Shown: positions 28,501 through 42,465 of the stretch, piece by piece
Numbering within the stretch: position 1 is the first letter of the stretch
Layout of the letters: each line of letters opens with the position of its first letter
Assembly: GCF_024868665.1 (NCBI RefSeq)
Contig: NC_079893.1
Coordinates: 13,680,613 to 13,744,612, forward strand
Reading direction: 5' to 3'
DNA length: 64,000 nt
From: Triplophysa rosa
Taxonomy: Eukaryota > Chordata > Actinopteri > Cypriniformes > Nemacheilidae
Notes under the pieces: generated by a model
The model's database searches: none
Told to the model about the DNA's origin: nothing
The model's input: only the letters and a program-made list of their open reading frames with translations
Program-made: the position numbers and the translations under genes

Positions 28501-31500
28501 ACTGTTTATGTCAACCAAAATTAATCAACAAGACTGTTTTGTATTTCAAACATTGCATAATAGTTTTAGGTTAAAAAATACAAGTTTTGTTAGATTAAAC
28601 AGTGAAATCGTTACTGATAAATATTGACATCATCATCTTAAAACTTGGCAAATGTATTATTTTTGAACTCTCATGATGTCTTTGCTACTTTTGGTGTTTT
28701 TTTATGTGTTTGATGCTGTCATTCTTAAAATTCCAGACTGTGTTTCATCCTTTTTCCTTGTGCCCACTTTATTGCATCACCACATTAAGATCTGCTTGTT
28801 CCCTCAGAATCTGGATGCATTGCATGACCATCTGGGCACCATCTACCCTGGTATGCGTGCGCCTTCCTTCCGCTGTACGGATGCAGAGAAAGGAAACAAC
28901 CTTATTTTACACTACTACTCCGAGAGAGAAGGTCTCCAGGACATCGTCATTGGGATCATCAAGACAGTTGCACAGCAGATTCATGGAACCGAGATTGAGA
29001 TGAAGGTTGGTTTGTGCTGTGCCTGTGCTTTGTCTTTTTGTTGATTGTCTGTTGTCTGGCAGATAGGTTGTCAAAGGTTACTGCTGGCGTGTCTGTGAAC
29101 TTTCTCGTGTCTTGTTTTTATCCACATCAAAAGACATGACTACTTGTGCATATACTTGGTGCAAAAACTATTCAATATACTCAATGTACCAACAACAAGA
29201 GTATCAGTTAAAATACACAAATCTCCTTAACAGTACGTCTGGCAAGACTATTAGCATTAGCATACGTTATGACTAAATTAGGAAAATACATTGGACAGTA
29301 ATAATAATGTATGAATCCCAGACCCCTCAAAATAAAGCAATGCAAACAAACAATGAAGTGCACTACACCAAAATCATTAAAACTCCACTGGAGCAGAGCT
29401 TGTTGTTGTCTTTATCTCACTGAGAGGGGTCCATGGGTACACAACGGTAAGATGGACTCCCTAAGGTTTATCCTTTGACACCGCGCTGTAGTCTCTGCCT
29501 TATTTTCCAAATAAATCCCCCTTAACCAATAAGAGCTAATTATTTCCCAGACGGCAGACTGCTCTTTCTATCTCACTCTCTCCATCTGGGCTTAGTGTGA
29601 AATGAGGGAGTCCAATCGACAGACCCTCCAAATGTAACACCTGACTTGTTGAAAAAAATGTTAGCTAGCGTCGCCATGGTGATGGCAGGGCAAAGAGACA
29701 GCGGCTTGACGTCAGTGAAATGGGCTCAACTTCAAGCTGAGAGAGAAAAAAACAACAGCTTCTCTGCATTCAGCTCAGACATGATATGATGTCTGCGATA
29801 AAAACAATTTTAGGACCAATTTTCAGTAACATTGCTAGATGGGGAAAAATAAGAGACCGTTCTGTGTCTCCTGCATAATATAAATATACTAGACATTCCT
29901 TTTTATTAAACACACCCACAATTAGACTAACAGTAGTGTTTCCTTTTGCTTGGTCTACATGTAATCTATATAAACATTTTAAAAATATATAGTCCACTAA
30001 TAAGACTGTAAATATTTTTTTTGTGGCGTGCATCAGGTAATTCAGCAGAAGAGTGAAGAGTGCGATCACATTAAGTTCTTGATTGAAGAGAAGGACTCAG
30101 AGGAAGAGGCGTTTTATGAAGACCTGGATGGTTTCGAGGAGAACGGAACTCAAGAGACACGAATCAGTCCGTACACCTTCTGCAAGGCTTTCCCATTCCA
30201 TCTGATGTTTGACAAAGACCTCATGCTCACACAGTGTGGCAATGCCATCTTCAGAGTTCTGCCACAGGTTGTCTGCTCAAGAAGAATCGTTTATTTTAAA
30301 AAGTGGAAAATGGGAGATTTCTAAAGTATAAATATGAAGGTATAAATAAAGTGTGATGGAGAAAAAGTGTCAAGTTATGTGTGTTATCTTCCAGCTGCAG
30401 CCTGGCATCTGTAACCTGTCCTCGGTGTTCTCTCTGGTGCGGCCGCACATAGACTTCAGTTTCCATGGCATCTTGTCTCACATCAACACCGTCTTTGTGT
30501 TGCGGAGTAAGGTCTGTTTGACCTACAACACACTACAGTCATGCGTACAAAAACATCAACACTCATTAACTGAAACCTTTTGTTCTGTGGTTAATGGTTT
30601 GTGACATACATGTAAATTGAGTTTGTTCTGCATACTGTATCACACACACACACACACAGTGCAGGGAGTAAAACATGTAGAACAGCAAAGATTTGACTTG
30701 CACTGCTCACAAGAGAATATGAAACATGAAATTGCCTTGACTTCCTGTAGGAGGGACTCTTGAACGTAGAGACTGCTGAGAGTGAAGATGAACTCACAGG
30801 AACAGAGATCAGCTGTCTCAGACTGAAGGGCCAGATGATTTCACTGCCAGAGACTGAAAACATCCTGTTTCTGTGCTCACCAAGGTAAACCCATGTGCAA
30901 TATTAAAGATGAACCGAATGGTTTGTAGCTCACAGTGATATTGCATCTATCAATAAATCTCCTGCCCTCCACATGAACTTTAAATATAGAAAATTAGATG
31001 TTGGACAGCCCCTGTTTTCATTCATGTATACAACTCATGCACTTTTTATGAAGAAGATAGTATAAACAGGATGAAATAAAACACAATTTGTAGTATAGAT
31101 GCATTACAATTTTTTTGTAAAAAAAACTGGGCAAATAAGCCAAAAAAAATTTTTGTAGGCCATGTTCTTTTAGTTGTGAATTTTGCTTGTTTTTGTCATC
31201 ACTGCTTTATATGAGCTGGTTATTTGGTTAAGACACAAAAAACACAGCTTGCAACAGGTGGTGTGACCAATAATAACAATTAACAAAAAAATAAAAATAC
31301 AATTTAAAAAACAAAAAATAAAATATCTGATTTCTGTGGCTGAAATATGAATAATTATACAGTATGCTTTAGTGAATTTTATTTTGAACCATTTAAAAAA
31401 TATATCAGTTGTATGTCATTTTCAGGAAAAGTAAGTCTGTTAACTACCTTTAAGAAGGCAACTCTAAAATTATAGAACAAAAATATGAGATGATTATTAC

Positions 31501-34500
31501 AAAGACTCAAAGAAATGCAAATACTTTGTTTCTAAGCCCTTTAAGTACAGAGAACTTGTAAAAAATGTTAAGCAAATTTTTTTAAGGCTACGGCCAATTC
31601 ATCTAAATGAAGAAACATTAAATTTGCCTAATTTAAAATTTTCATCTCCATTTATATGTACACCCATTTCCTGATGGGTAGATTGGGTTTAGGAGTTTTT
31701 ACTTGAGGTAGGCTACCTTAAATAATTGCCCTAATGCAGCTTTTTGTTATTTGTTTATCCTAGTGTTATGAATCTGGATGACCTGACGAGGAGAGGTCTC
31801 TATTTAAGTGACATTCCCCTTCACGATGCCACCCGTGACCTTGTGCTGCTGGGTGAGCAGTTTCGTGAAGAGTACAAGTTGACCCAGGAGCTGGAGATCC
31901 TTACTGACCGACTGCAGCACACGCTCCGAGCCCTGGAGGATGAGAAAAAGAAGACAGACAGGTCAGGCTTCCGGCATGCCACATTCGGGGAAATAAAGGT
32001 TCTTATAATCCAGAGGAAGGAAATGAAATGGTGTTAGGTCACAGTATGCCCTGGTGAATTCCTTGTCTGAGTGAGCAAATTATGTTGAATGGAAACCAAG
32101 TGGTGAAGCATTTTAATAACTTTTTATTCATACATGGAATCATATGAAAATAGATGCAAAACTCCAGTTTGGTGTTCAGTGTTTGTTTAAATGAAGATTC
32201 ACACTTGTTTTAAACATTTATGTAATTTTAGCTGCGTGGAAATAAATGATCTTATCAAGCAATGTATTATTGCAGCAAAGATTGTAATAGTACATGTTGC
32301 ATGGCAGGTCTCTGCAGTGTAACATCTGAGATATGTGACATGACATGGACAATTCTTCACATAAAATTATTAGAAAGGCATAAGCATTAAAATATCCTGA
32401 TATATTTACAAATATATTTGTTTGTTTAAGATGGCCGTCTCTTTTCCTCTTGGAAAGTGAGGCAGTGTTTGCACCCTCTGTGGGGGTGAGTGGGTCTGCC
32501 TCAGCGAGTGAGCTGTGTGTTTGTTTATTAAATTTGGTGGAGAACCTTGAACATTACTAGGTCCTCCATCTCCCATTCTCCCAGACAGTAAACACTGGCT
32601 GCAGCTACACAACTGCCAGTGTAGAATTAGACAATTCTGTAATGTGAATTTACGACATGACTTTAGTAAATACATAGCCACTAGAATATATTCTCATCCG
32701 TGTTGCAAATTACTAAATTTGATTTGAGTAGTACATGTATGAGTAGCTGACGTGTAGTTATGGTTTCACAGAGCAGATTTGAAGTCTTTCTAAGAACAAA
32801 TATTTCAGTTCATTTCAAATTTGCCTTCTCTGATTTTCCACTCTGCATTTATTTCTTGGATGTATGTGACTTTTTGATAAAGGTGGAAAAATAGGCAATA
32901 TTCCGAAGGTGCTGAATAGTGTCATCTTATCTTCACTAGCAGGTGTCCTACACTTAAACTTGTGCAATTGGTCAATTTGGGGTACTAAAATGCGACCGTG
33001 GCATTTTCTGTACTTGATTTTAATACAGAGCATTTTATATGCAGATGAATTCTGTGCTAGTCTCGCCTCACATAGAGCAGATTATTTGTTTTGGTTGTTA
33101 TTTTTACTGTGAATCCCACTGTTGTTCACTACATACAGGATCTGCTTGGTCTGCAATGCATAACGTCTATTATTTACAGTATGCTGTCTGAAAAATAGCA
33201 CGAAAATGTATAAGTAGCTTGTTTTGTGTTCTTGTGAGACCACGAGCAGACCAAATCATTGAAATGTTTCCCATGAAAGTCTCAGCTGCAGCAAGCCCGG
33301 CCATATTTATCCATAATTTAGGAGCTTTGCCAGACAATAATACTAAAGGCAGTTACCATGGCAGTGCAGTGTATGTGAGAAGGCGTGTTTTCTGCAATAT
33401 AGCTTTGATAGAGATCAATACTATTTTAAATCTTGATTATTTTATTTAATATAAATAAATGAAATGATAATGAAATGATGAAAATGATTAAATCTGTTTT
33501 TCATCATGTTGTATTACTAAGAGCCCCATAAATCCCCCAGGTGGAACAGATGGATAAATGTCTAAATGTAGGGAGCGAGTACACATACAGCTCTGAGGAT
33601 AATTAGGACTTAACCTTCAGGGCTAGTACTGTGATATTCCAGGGTCAGTTTGCGGGAATTTAACAAAAGAATTAATTCTGAACGAGATAAAGTCTATTAT
33701 GTCTTGCTGAACAACCTTTTTCACAAACTGCAGTAAGCAACTGGATTGCTTCGATTGGCCACACATCTGTAAAAGGCATCTGTCTTTTTTTTCGTGACAC
33801 TAAATGCAATGAATATGTTTGATTGAGGAATGCGCATGAAAATAATGGATGTCTTTTTGTTTCAGGTTGCTGTATTCAGTTCTGCCTCCCTCTGTAGCCA
33901 ATGAGCTGCGGCACAAACGGCCCGTACCGGCTAAGCGATATGACAACGTGACAATTCTTTTTAGCGGCATCGTGGGGTTCAATGCGTTCTGCAGCAAACA
34001 TGCGTCTGCAGAGGGAGCCATTAAAATTGTCAACCTGCTCAACGATATCTACACCAGATTTGATATTCTCACCGTTTCTCGGAAGAACCCTTATGTCTAC
34101 AAGGTGAGGGGAAATTGTGTCTATTCAGATTTGTCTTTTTGGTTCAGGGGAATTCGCCTATTTCACAAAATGGCCTATTTCACAGAGACCGGAAATAGGG
34201 AAAAACGTTTTTTGCTAAAAATTCTTCATGTCTTAAGGACACATAAACATGTTTAATACTTTATATTTAATGAATTGGCGACCATGCTCAATGACAAATG
34301 TTTTGGGGCACATGCATAGATATTTAATGTAATTTATAGTTCTTAAATGTACAGTATTTATTTAAATACATTGACAAAACTTGAGGTACAATGAGCATGT
34401 TAAACCACTGTCTCCAAGCCACTGGCCTTGTAAAGCTCCAAAATATGAAAATCTTGCTGTAAACAAATTTATTTAACTTATGAGCTTCAGAAATTCAAGG

Positions 34501-37500
34501 GCCAAAAATCAAATAGGGTAAATTGTAAAAACCCTAACTAGAATAAAAAAAATCCAGATTTGACTAATCGCCACAACGCTTCTGCTTTATGCTGCCTATG
34601 CCTAATCTAATTTACTAATGTTTTTCACCAGAGGTCTTACCAACGCATATGGTAATCATATAATATTAAATGAAACAGTAGTGTTACCATACTCTTGGCT
34701 GGATAACTTAAGTAAATAACTTGGCTATCTCAAACAGAACACAAGTGTGGCCTAAAAATGTAATTGGATTGTTGAATTTATTGCTTAATTAAACTCTGAC
34801 AGCATCAAATCAGTATAAAAGGGTCATTACATTTTTTTTCACTAAGCTTAACAGACAAAATCAACAGCCTTTTTAATGAATAAATCTCAGCTGCTTGTGG
34901 TGTTATGGTCCTTCGGAATTTTATGGAAAGACACAGCCAGAAAGAGTTTTTAAGAAATTTCACCACATTTTCCTCTTATAGTTTCTGAACAATATTTTAT
35001 CATTACAATTTCAATTGCAGTGTCAGTTATGTATTGTAATTGCCCTACATTTATGATTGGTGTGGATGGTAATATAAAATGTTTGTCGTGTGATGTCACA
35101 CAAAATTGTCTTTACCGTTTCGATAAATACTGTAATATATTTGGACTGGGAAATAAGGGATGCAAATGGTCCTAAGATTTTATGCCTTTTCCCCCAACTA
35201 CGCATCGCATACAATGCTCTTTTAAAAAAGGGCAAAGAAGATGTCCTTGATTTACATCCTAGGCATACAGACAAGAATGCACTTCATGTGGCTTTGCTAA
35301 CCAAACAAACGGTAGAATTTGAGGGCCAGCACACCAAAAAAAGGAATATTTACTTAAAGCCAATGATGTCTATGTGGTCCAAAGGTCTCATGAGGGACTA
35401 GTCTTACTTGACTTCTGCTGTACATCACAGTAAACTAAGGCTGATTTTTACTGTGCATTTTAGTTTAATGGTAAATAGTTTAATAGTTTAACATGTTTTC
35501 CCATAGAAAGTATTTTGTAATTTGCGCCTGTGAGGTTCATCATAGCAAGGGGTACATTAATCATTTCTGAATGGAAACCCTTAGTTCCAAATGTTTGTTT
35601 TTCGCACTCACAGGTGGAGACTGTTGGTGATAAGTACATGACAGTGAGTGGTCTCCCAGAGCCCTGCACCCATCATGCGAAATCCATCTGTCACCTGGCG
35701 CTGGACATGATGGAGATTGCTGGGCAGGTGAAAGTGGATGAGGACCCAGTGCAGGTAAGCACTCAGAGTTCAGTTTGTTTAGAAACAGTGCCTCTTTAAA
35801 ACCTTCACTACAACCTATTTTCAAGCTTCGACATCTTTTGTGCATTACACATTGGGTTGTTTTAAGGTCTTTTTATTCTAGAACATCTTATCTTCCCCAG
35901 TTGAAGTGTTTTATAATATCTCAGCACTCTCTGTCAGAACCCCTGAACTATTTGGACATAATATATGAAAAATGTTTGCTCAAATCTTATCTCCGAGTCT
36001 CTGAGTCAATGACTTGACAGTATGATTTACTACCGGTTCAAGTACATGTAGGACATTTGAGAAGTTTCACACGAGAAAAAGTGCTGTTGAATTGAAAATC
36101 AGCAGAACAGTGTGATATTTACTTCAGTTACTGTAAACGATTTCCATGTATTTTTACAGTAAGTTTCTGGCAGCACGGTTGCCAGCAAGTTACTGTATTT
36201 CAATTTACAGTACATGTACTGTAATAAATTATACGGTACACAAAATATTACTGTATAGCTACAAAACGGTACTTTACTGTATTTTAACTGTATTTTGGTC
36301 TATTTGTACTGCATTTTTACAATACTGTAATACTGTCAATATACCTATATTGACACATTATTACTATTTAATACTTTTGGCAATAATTACTTTATTAGTT
36401 ATTCATATTACAAAACTGCTATACTTGACATTATGAATCAAAAGGCAATCCAAGCAATATTTGTATCAAAAATATTTTTGTTAAATCATTTCATTGAAAT
36501 GTAGTCGAGAAACTGCATGACTTGCAGATGTAGCTGGACATCCTAAACCTGGGATGACTTGCCTGGGAACATTACAGATGACCCAATCTAGCTAAACAAG
36601 CAATGTTGAGACTGTAACACAAAAAGACTCATATAACAAAATATGTAATCAATAGAAATAAGTACAAATTGTGCAGGAAATGGTGAAAGAAAATTGTCAC
36701 GGACACACGGAAAAGAACCCAAATGCAGGCAGCGGCAATGAAGGGATTAACACAAAGACTTTAATAAAACCAAACAAAACACCCACGATGGGGGAAAACA
36801 CAGACAAGACTAATTGTAACAAAATGCAAACCAAAAGACTTCCCACGGGGGGGCAAAACAAACTATGATTACTATACTGAGATTACTATAAATGAAGAAT
36901 ACACACACCAGACAGGGAACAGAAACAGGAACAAGGCAACGGACTAGGTAACATGATAACATCCACAAGGTACGAGGTTTTAACAGCACAGGACACATCC
37001 AAAACATAGAACGCAATCCACGAGCAACAAGACAATGACACATGAGGACTATTTAAAGGGAAGACAAACGAAGGATAACGACACAGGGCAGGTGAGGGTA
37101 ATCAGACACGGCCGGGAAAAAATACAGGAAACGAGAGGGGCGGGGGCCAATGACAAGACACTGGAGAGAACGCATATTATTGTCAAAAGGACAATAATAT
37201 GTTTCTCTCCACACATAACCAAAGGCTTTGCCATGACTCTGCCACAGGACCAAGAAAAACATGACTAAGTGAGGCAGAGCCATGACAGAAAATTCAGTAA
37301 CACTTTACTACAAGGTTTTATTTAACATTTGTTAATGCTTTAGCTACTATGAACTAACACGAACAATATTTTTAGCTTTAATATTATTATTATTATAAAT
37401 TGCAAAATAATTTTGAAATAAACAGATTTATTCACACTATATTTGCCTGGTAGTTGTGTTAGCATTCATTAAAAGTATTATTTAAAATTGTATTTGCTTA

Positions 37501-40500
37501 ATTTCGGTGACAATACATATATATTGTACATGCAGGGCGCCGGTGTCATGACATATTCAGTCCCCGTGTGAATTATGTCCGCTTTGCAGCTCAAGACCCT
37601 CCTACTTATTCTGATAGCATTTCAATATTGATTTTTACATGTTTGACCTCATGTGATTGGACAATTCTCAACCGTTTCACAGAGAATCCTTTTCTCACCC
37701 AGAACCCCGGTACAGAACATTATGAAGTTTAAATACAAGTTTAGACTGCATGTCTACTAGTAGACTATTCACCGCAACAGTGATAAAGGGTGAACTTTAC
37801 TCGCCCTTAGTATGAAATGTTTACACTGCACACGAGCAACGCAACAAAAGCAGAGAACACACTATTCGGTTGTTAAGTGGTGACGGGATACAGCTACGGC
37901 CGGAAGTGGTGCAAAATCTCGCCACATAATTACAATAAATTACATTAGCTAACGCCTACACCTACCCCTAGCCTACCCCTAAACCTAACCTTACAATAAT
38001 AAAAAACTATCAATCAACTGTGACAAACATTATGCGGTATTGAAGTGCACATGCCCAGTGGCGGTAGCTGTAACCCTTCTAGTCAAAACCAATAATCAGT
38101 GATGCTATTTGCATTGGATGCTGTGCGCTGAGTAAGTAATCCCTGTTATTGATTTTTCTGTTTACTCTCTGTAATTCTGTAGTACATTTTTTGGTATTTA
38201 CACTAGTAAACTGTAGTAAATTGTAAGGTGCTGTTATATTTTATAGCTATATATAGATTTTATAAACGATTTTGAGTAGTACTAAATAGTTGTTGTGCTT
38301 GTATAGCTTAACACAAATAAATGACGAGACACCCGATGGACTGTTTTGTCCATCAAAACAGTGTGATGGAAAATTTACTCTCGTATTTTGTTACAGAAGA
38401 GATGGATGGCAAACCAAAACACTAAACAGAGTTACTCTCTCAATTCCAGAGTTTCCTGAACACTCCAAACCCTACAATAGTGAATTGATAAACTGTAGAA
38501 AAAACTGTGTATTATACCTTAATATTTACTTTGGTATCTTTCAAGGGGTCACCATCTAGGAATTTTACTACAGTTTACTAAAATAATAATAAACTCTACT
38601 GCAATAATTCTTCATTTGGACTGGCACCCTATTACTGTTAACACCATTACATGCTTTAATAGTTAAACCTTTTTTTTAGCTAAGCGGTGATGATATGTTT
38701 ACATCACATGTCAAATGGTTTGTTGCGCTCCCTCAAAAAAATTGTGTACCAGCCGCCACTGCCCATGAGTCATTGCAGGGCATCCATCCGAGTTCATTCT
38801 TCCGAGGCATGGCCAAAAATTGTTGGTCAGGAATATGATGTTTAAATGTGATTTTTCCTAGAGCTTTTAAAAATATCTGTCTTCCCCCATTCAAGTAGAT
38901 AGGACTGTGGTCTTGCTATGGCTGAAATAGCTGTCTGGAGGCGAAATATAGATGCTTTTTTTCGTGTGATGATGCCTTTGAGTCCAAACTCACATTTATG
39001 TGTTCATTAAATAACAGACTTTACAATATAGTATTTGTGGATACTTAAGACATTAGCCATACACTTGAGGGCAAATAAGGTAATACTTGTTTTTCTATGC
39101 CATGTATTTTAAATTCATTTGAACAATCTGTTTATTGATTATAGCTGTGGCTGTAAATACATGTACAGTAGTACATTATAGTACTAATTACTTGTTAGAG
39201 GTACTTGTTTTTCGAAACATTACTCAGCATTTGAAAAGTATGATATTCAAATATTTTGTACATGCAACATAATGTCAGATAAGATCCGCCTCAGGGATGT
39301 TCCTGTGGGTGTGCGTTTTACCCAGTGTTTAATGTGTGTATTATCCTTCCAAAAAATAGCTCCAAAAATATATCTCAAACACGTTAGACATGTCTGCAGT
39401 AGTCTCAACAGGGGCTTTTGTTTAACCACACGACACAGGTTTGTTATTATATGTGCGACTGTTAGAGATATGCCACTTGAATACTAAAAGCATCCACACA
39501 AGAGAACCTGCTATATTAGACAGATGGCATGGCCACATTTACACACATTTACACAAAGAAAGTGAGACTCATACAAAAGCTTGTGCACAGTCTGGCAAAG
39601 GCAGACACCGTCAGATCATCCTTTCTTTTTGTATTTAAAAATAAACCCAGATCAGTTTGATCCTGAAACAATAAAGCTATGTTACTCTGGCACTTCTTTA
39701 ACATGGCAACATCAGATTCAGGCAATGGAGAATGATGACAAAGATTGGTCCTTTTTTTCCCTTAACATTTTTAAATGCCAGAGACCCCAAAATATGTTCC
39801 ACTGTAATTTATGATGAATTTACTTTTGTTAAGAGTCATGTCTTGATATTAAGGTTATGTATAGTGTTTTTAAGCTTTATATGTTTACCTTCTAACTGCC
39901 ATGTTTTGGAGCAGATCACCATTGGAATCCACACAGGAGAGGTGGTCACAGGGGTTATAGGTCAAAGAATGCCCCGCTACTGCCTGTTTGGAAATACAGT
40001 CAACCTGACAAGTCGTACAGAGACCACAGGAGAGAAAGGAAAGATAAATGTGTCTGAGTACACATACAGGTGAGACAATCATGTTATAACTTGAAAATGC
40101 ATTTTATTCATTTATTTGTCTTTTTATTATATAGGTAGTACAGAATTACTGGTGACATACGACAAGGTTGTAGTAACAATTAGTTAATGCATTAGCTGAC
40201 ATTAACTAACAATGAACATCACTTCTACGACATTTATTAATGTTAGTTTATGTTAAATTTAGCATTTACTAATACATTTTTTAAATAAACTGTTGTATTT
40301 CTTAATATTAGTTCAGACACAATAAACTAACATGAACAATTGTATTGGATTTAACATTTTAATTACATTAACAAAGATAAAAAAATGCATAAAAAACTAT
40401 ATTGGTTATTGTTAGCTATTTACATTTACATTTAGTCATTTAGCAGACGCTTTTATCCAAAGCGACTTACAAAGAGTTTAAGGAGCAATAAGCGATATGT

Positions 40501-40895
40501 CATACAGGAGCAATAAGGAAATAGGTGCCAATACAAAGTTACTAGTTTCAACGAAAGCTAGACCACCACCTGTTGAGAGAAAGAGAGAGGGTTAGGTTTT
40601 TTTTTTATAGCTATATTTATCAATTTCAACAGATACAGTCTTATTGTAAAGGGTTATCAAATTACTAATGTACAATGTGGTTTAAATATTATAATTAGAT
40701 TGTGAACAACTTTACAGTTAATATTTGATAAGAATTAGTTGTATAAATGTAATGCTATTATTGTGTCGTTTTCTAAGGTGTTTGCTGTCAGCGGAGAACG
40801 CTGATCCTCAGTTTCATTTGGAATACAGAGGACCCATAACCATGAAGGGGAAAAAAGAGCCAATGAAAGTGTGGTTTCTTTCACGTAAGACCTAA
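25580..40895 (+). CDS. gucy1b1: Soluble guanylate cyclase subunit beta-1, complete
   Basis: Coding exons: 25580-25582, 25962-26035, 26990-27090, 28372-28490, 28808-29005, 30037-30267, 30395-30511, 30751-30884, 31764-31961, 33866-34103, 35614-35754, 39915-40069, 40778-40895. Phases agree throughout: 1827 nt, 608 aa (human 619). Exon 1 contributes only the ATG, directly against its donor. The haem H-NOX domain comes first: His105 (LDALHDHL) and the Y135-S137-R139 triad (HYYSER) sit at exactly the human positions. Then a PAS-like domain, coiled coil (about 350-390) and cyclase domain. The guanine-recognition residues E473 and C541, and N548/R552 (NTVNLTSR), are present. [11 protein letters not shown] has Gly where alpha-1 has the metal Asp, as normal for beta-1. 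The product pairs with alpha-1 encoded just upstream. The C-terminus ends SRKT, shorter than the human acidic tail. Confidence 0.96.
29440..29735 (+). promoter_or_regulatory. gucy1b1: Candidate intronic regulatory element in gucy1b1
   Basis: A GC-richer, non-repetitive island inside the intron between exons 5 and 6. It contains a perfect cAMP-response element palindrome, TGACGTCA (29707-29714), and an RFX-like GTCGCCATGGTGATGG (about 29670-29685), plus CCAATAAGAGC near 29525. These motif classes are well known; their use here is inferred. Confidence 0.3.
30641..30658 (+). repeat. Short CA microsatellite
   Basis: Nine CA units in the gucy1b1 intron between exons 7 and 8. Confidence 0.9.
31962..33865. 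other. Long gucy1b1 intron, no recognised element
   Basis: No transposon ends or RNA genes recognised. A mixed-composition part near 33260-33390 contains CCATATTTATCCATAA and GTTACCATGGCAG words, reminiscent of MEF2/SRF- and RFX-type sites, but nothing firmer can be said. Confidence 0.25.
36128..36340. repeat. TACTGTA-rich block with imperfect hairpin
   Basis: The words ACAGTAA, TTACTGTA and their complements recur many times. An imperfect hairpin at 36157-36202 pairs TACAGTAAGTTTCTGGC with GCCAGCAAGTTACTGTA. The arm resembles the right arm of the element at 16538-16954, so this is probably a decayed relative. Confidence 0.5.
36695..37287 (-). mobile_element. TGTCAYGG-family element, copy B
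   Basis: Reverse-oriented copy in the large gucy1b1 intron between exons 11 and 12. Ends TGTCACGG and CCATGACA, flanked by GAAAAT on both sides (36689-36694 and 37288-37293). It carries the same CATATTATTGTC hairpin and GGGTTCTTTTCCGTG end block (as reverse complement) as copies A and C. Confidence 0.75.
37300..37400. mobile_element. Fragment of a TTAATGCATTAGCTAAC-type fish repeat
   Basis: The phrases AACATTTGTTAATGC, TTAGCTACTATGAACTAACA and CGAACAATA recur in the longer copy at about 40165-40419. The fragment starts right after copy B. Confidence 0.45.
38056..38761. mobile_element. hAT-like non-autonomous element (CAGTGGCGG ends)
   Basis: The left end CAGTGGCGGTAGCTG and right end ACCAGCCGCCACTG are inverted repeats. 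CAGTGGCGG-type termini are characteristic of hAT-superfamily elements. A clean 8 bp target duplication could not be confirmed. No transposase; the open frame at 38290-38559 has no recognised motif. Located in the gucy1b1 intron between exons 11 and 12. Confidence 0.6.
40165..40600. mobile_element. Two adjacent fish repeats in the last gucy1b1 intron
   Basis: About 40165-40419 is a decayed repeat rich in GTTAATG, AACTAAC and ATGAACAAT words. From 40420 it is followed by TACATTTACATTTAGTCATT and the widespread teleost tail motif GCAGACGCTTTTATCCAAAG CGACTTAC. Further copies of the second motif lie at 43203-43432, 53163-53215 and 55292-55340. Confidence 0.65.
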
Positions 40896-41231
40896 CTGAC
40901 ATCCAGTGGAGCCACAGCAATGTCATTGTCATTTTGTTCTCAGCTGTCTCGTGTTTATTCTGAAATATGTGAATAGGGTTTATTCATCAAGATCATTTTA
41001 TTTTTCACCTCTGAGGGTCAGATGTAGACACAGCGAAGAATGTTCTTCAGTGCCCTCTGCTGTTGAAGTGCCAATTTTTTCTGATTCACAAATAATGAAA
41101 CATAATGGAAAAGTATTAAAGAATGGATATATTTTACATGAAAATATGTAAATGTTCGTCCAATTTGGTCAGCTTTGATGCTACAGTACCTGGAGTGCCA
41201 ACTATATAATTGATTTAAGATGGAACATTAG

Positions 41232-41237
41232 AATAAA
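41232..41237 (+). promoter_or_regulatory. gucy1b1: Candidate gucy1b1 poly(A) signal
   Basis: AATAAA about 340 bp after the gucy1b1 stop, the first canonical hexamer downstream, followed within 30-40 nt by TTGTTATAAAAAGACTTTTTC. Confidence 0.45.
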
Positions 41238-42249
41238 TACAACTGGAACTTGTTATAAAAAGACTTTTTCTATTTTCATCCTGTTTTGTTTATCGTAGAG
41301 GATGTGACATTATTCAAGTCACTAGCAAGTCTAGGAAAATATAATTTCATCACTGAGCAAAAAAGGTTATTTTCATTTTATCACTTTTTTTGCTGTGTGT
41401 TGATATTGGATATATAATAATATTTAATGTTAATTATAGTTAATTGAACACTTACACTTTTAAAAACTTTTTTTAAAATGTGCATTAATTAGGGAATAAT
41501 CTGAAGATGTCAAGTACTGTATATGAACACAACACATGTTATTACTGTATGAGTGTAATAAGTTATTTAAGCCTCATCAACTTTATTTGAAATTTTCCTA
41601 TGACAATGTGTAAACTAAGAATTACATTGCAGCAGAGAATGTGCCATTCATGTACATATGAGCAAGTTATTGTATGATTAACAGCACAAACTTACTATGA
41701 TGTTATTCTATAGTTATTAAGTTAATATATTCTAAATATGTTTCTAAATAAGTGAGTGTTCAGTATTTGAGAAGTTAGCTATTTAATTGATATGGGAGTT
41801 TGTATTCATTGAATTTTGCAGAGAAATGTATTACTTTAATAGGAAATCTACCCATAACACTATGCTTTCATTAACACCCTTGCAGCATAGGCTACTGTAA
41901 GTTATGTTGTATGTCTTGTGAAAAAATAGTATTTTGATTTGTGTGTATTGATTTATGAAAATAAGCATTGCTCCGACTTAATCATATTGTATTGCTGCTA
42001 TTTTGCATATTTATCTCTCTAAATAAATCTCTCTAAAATATGCTTATTACTTTATATAGACTTTGAAACCTTTCTGATGCACAATGATATCACAATTACA
42101 ATTTTTAGACTTTCAACATTAATCAGAGAAATTATCTTTGATTTGTATCTTGTACAGTTAAACATTACCTCCTGGACATAAACTGTTGGCACACTACCCT
42201 TACAACCCTACATAACACACCTCTGTAGTCTCTATAGCACCCCATTTAA

Positions 42250-42275
42250 ACACACACACACACACACACACACAC
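42250..42275 (+). repeat. CA microsatellite
   Basis: Thirteen CA units, pure. Confidence 0.9.
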
Positions 42276-42437
42276 TCATTTACTATAAAGTTAACTGAGG
42301 TCACCAGTTATTTATACACATAACGAAAAAATTAATAAGGCACGCCATAACAGCTGCTTGCAATTTAGATATCTCCATTAATTATTACAGAAGCAATCAA
42401 GTTTTGTCGTGACACTCTGCAAGCATCCAGTGTGCTT

Positions 42438-42465
42438 TCTCTCTCTCTCTCGCTCTCTCTCTCTC
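42438..42465 (+). repeat. CT microsatellite with one CG interruption
   Basis: A TCTC run interrupted once by CG, about 160 bp from the CA run at 42250. Confidence 0.9.
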
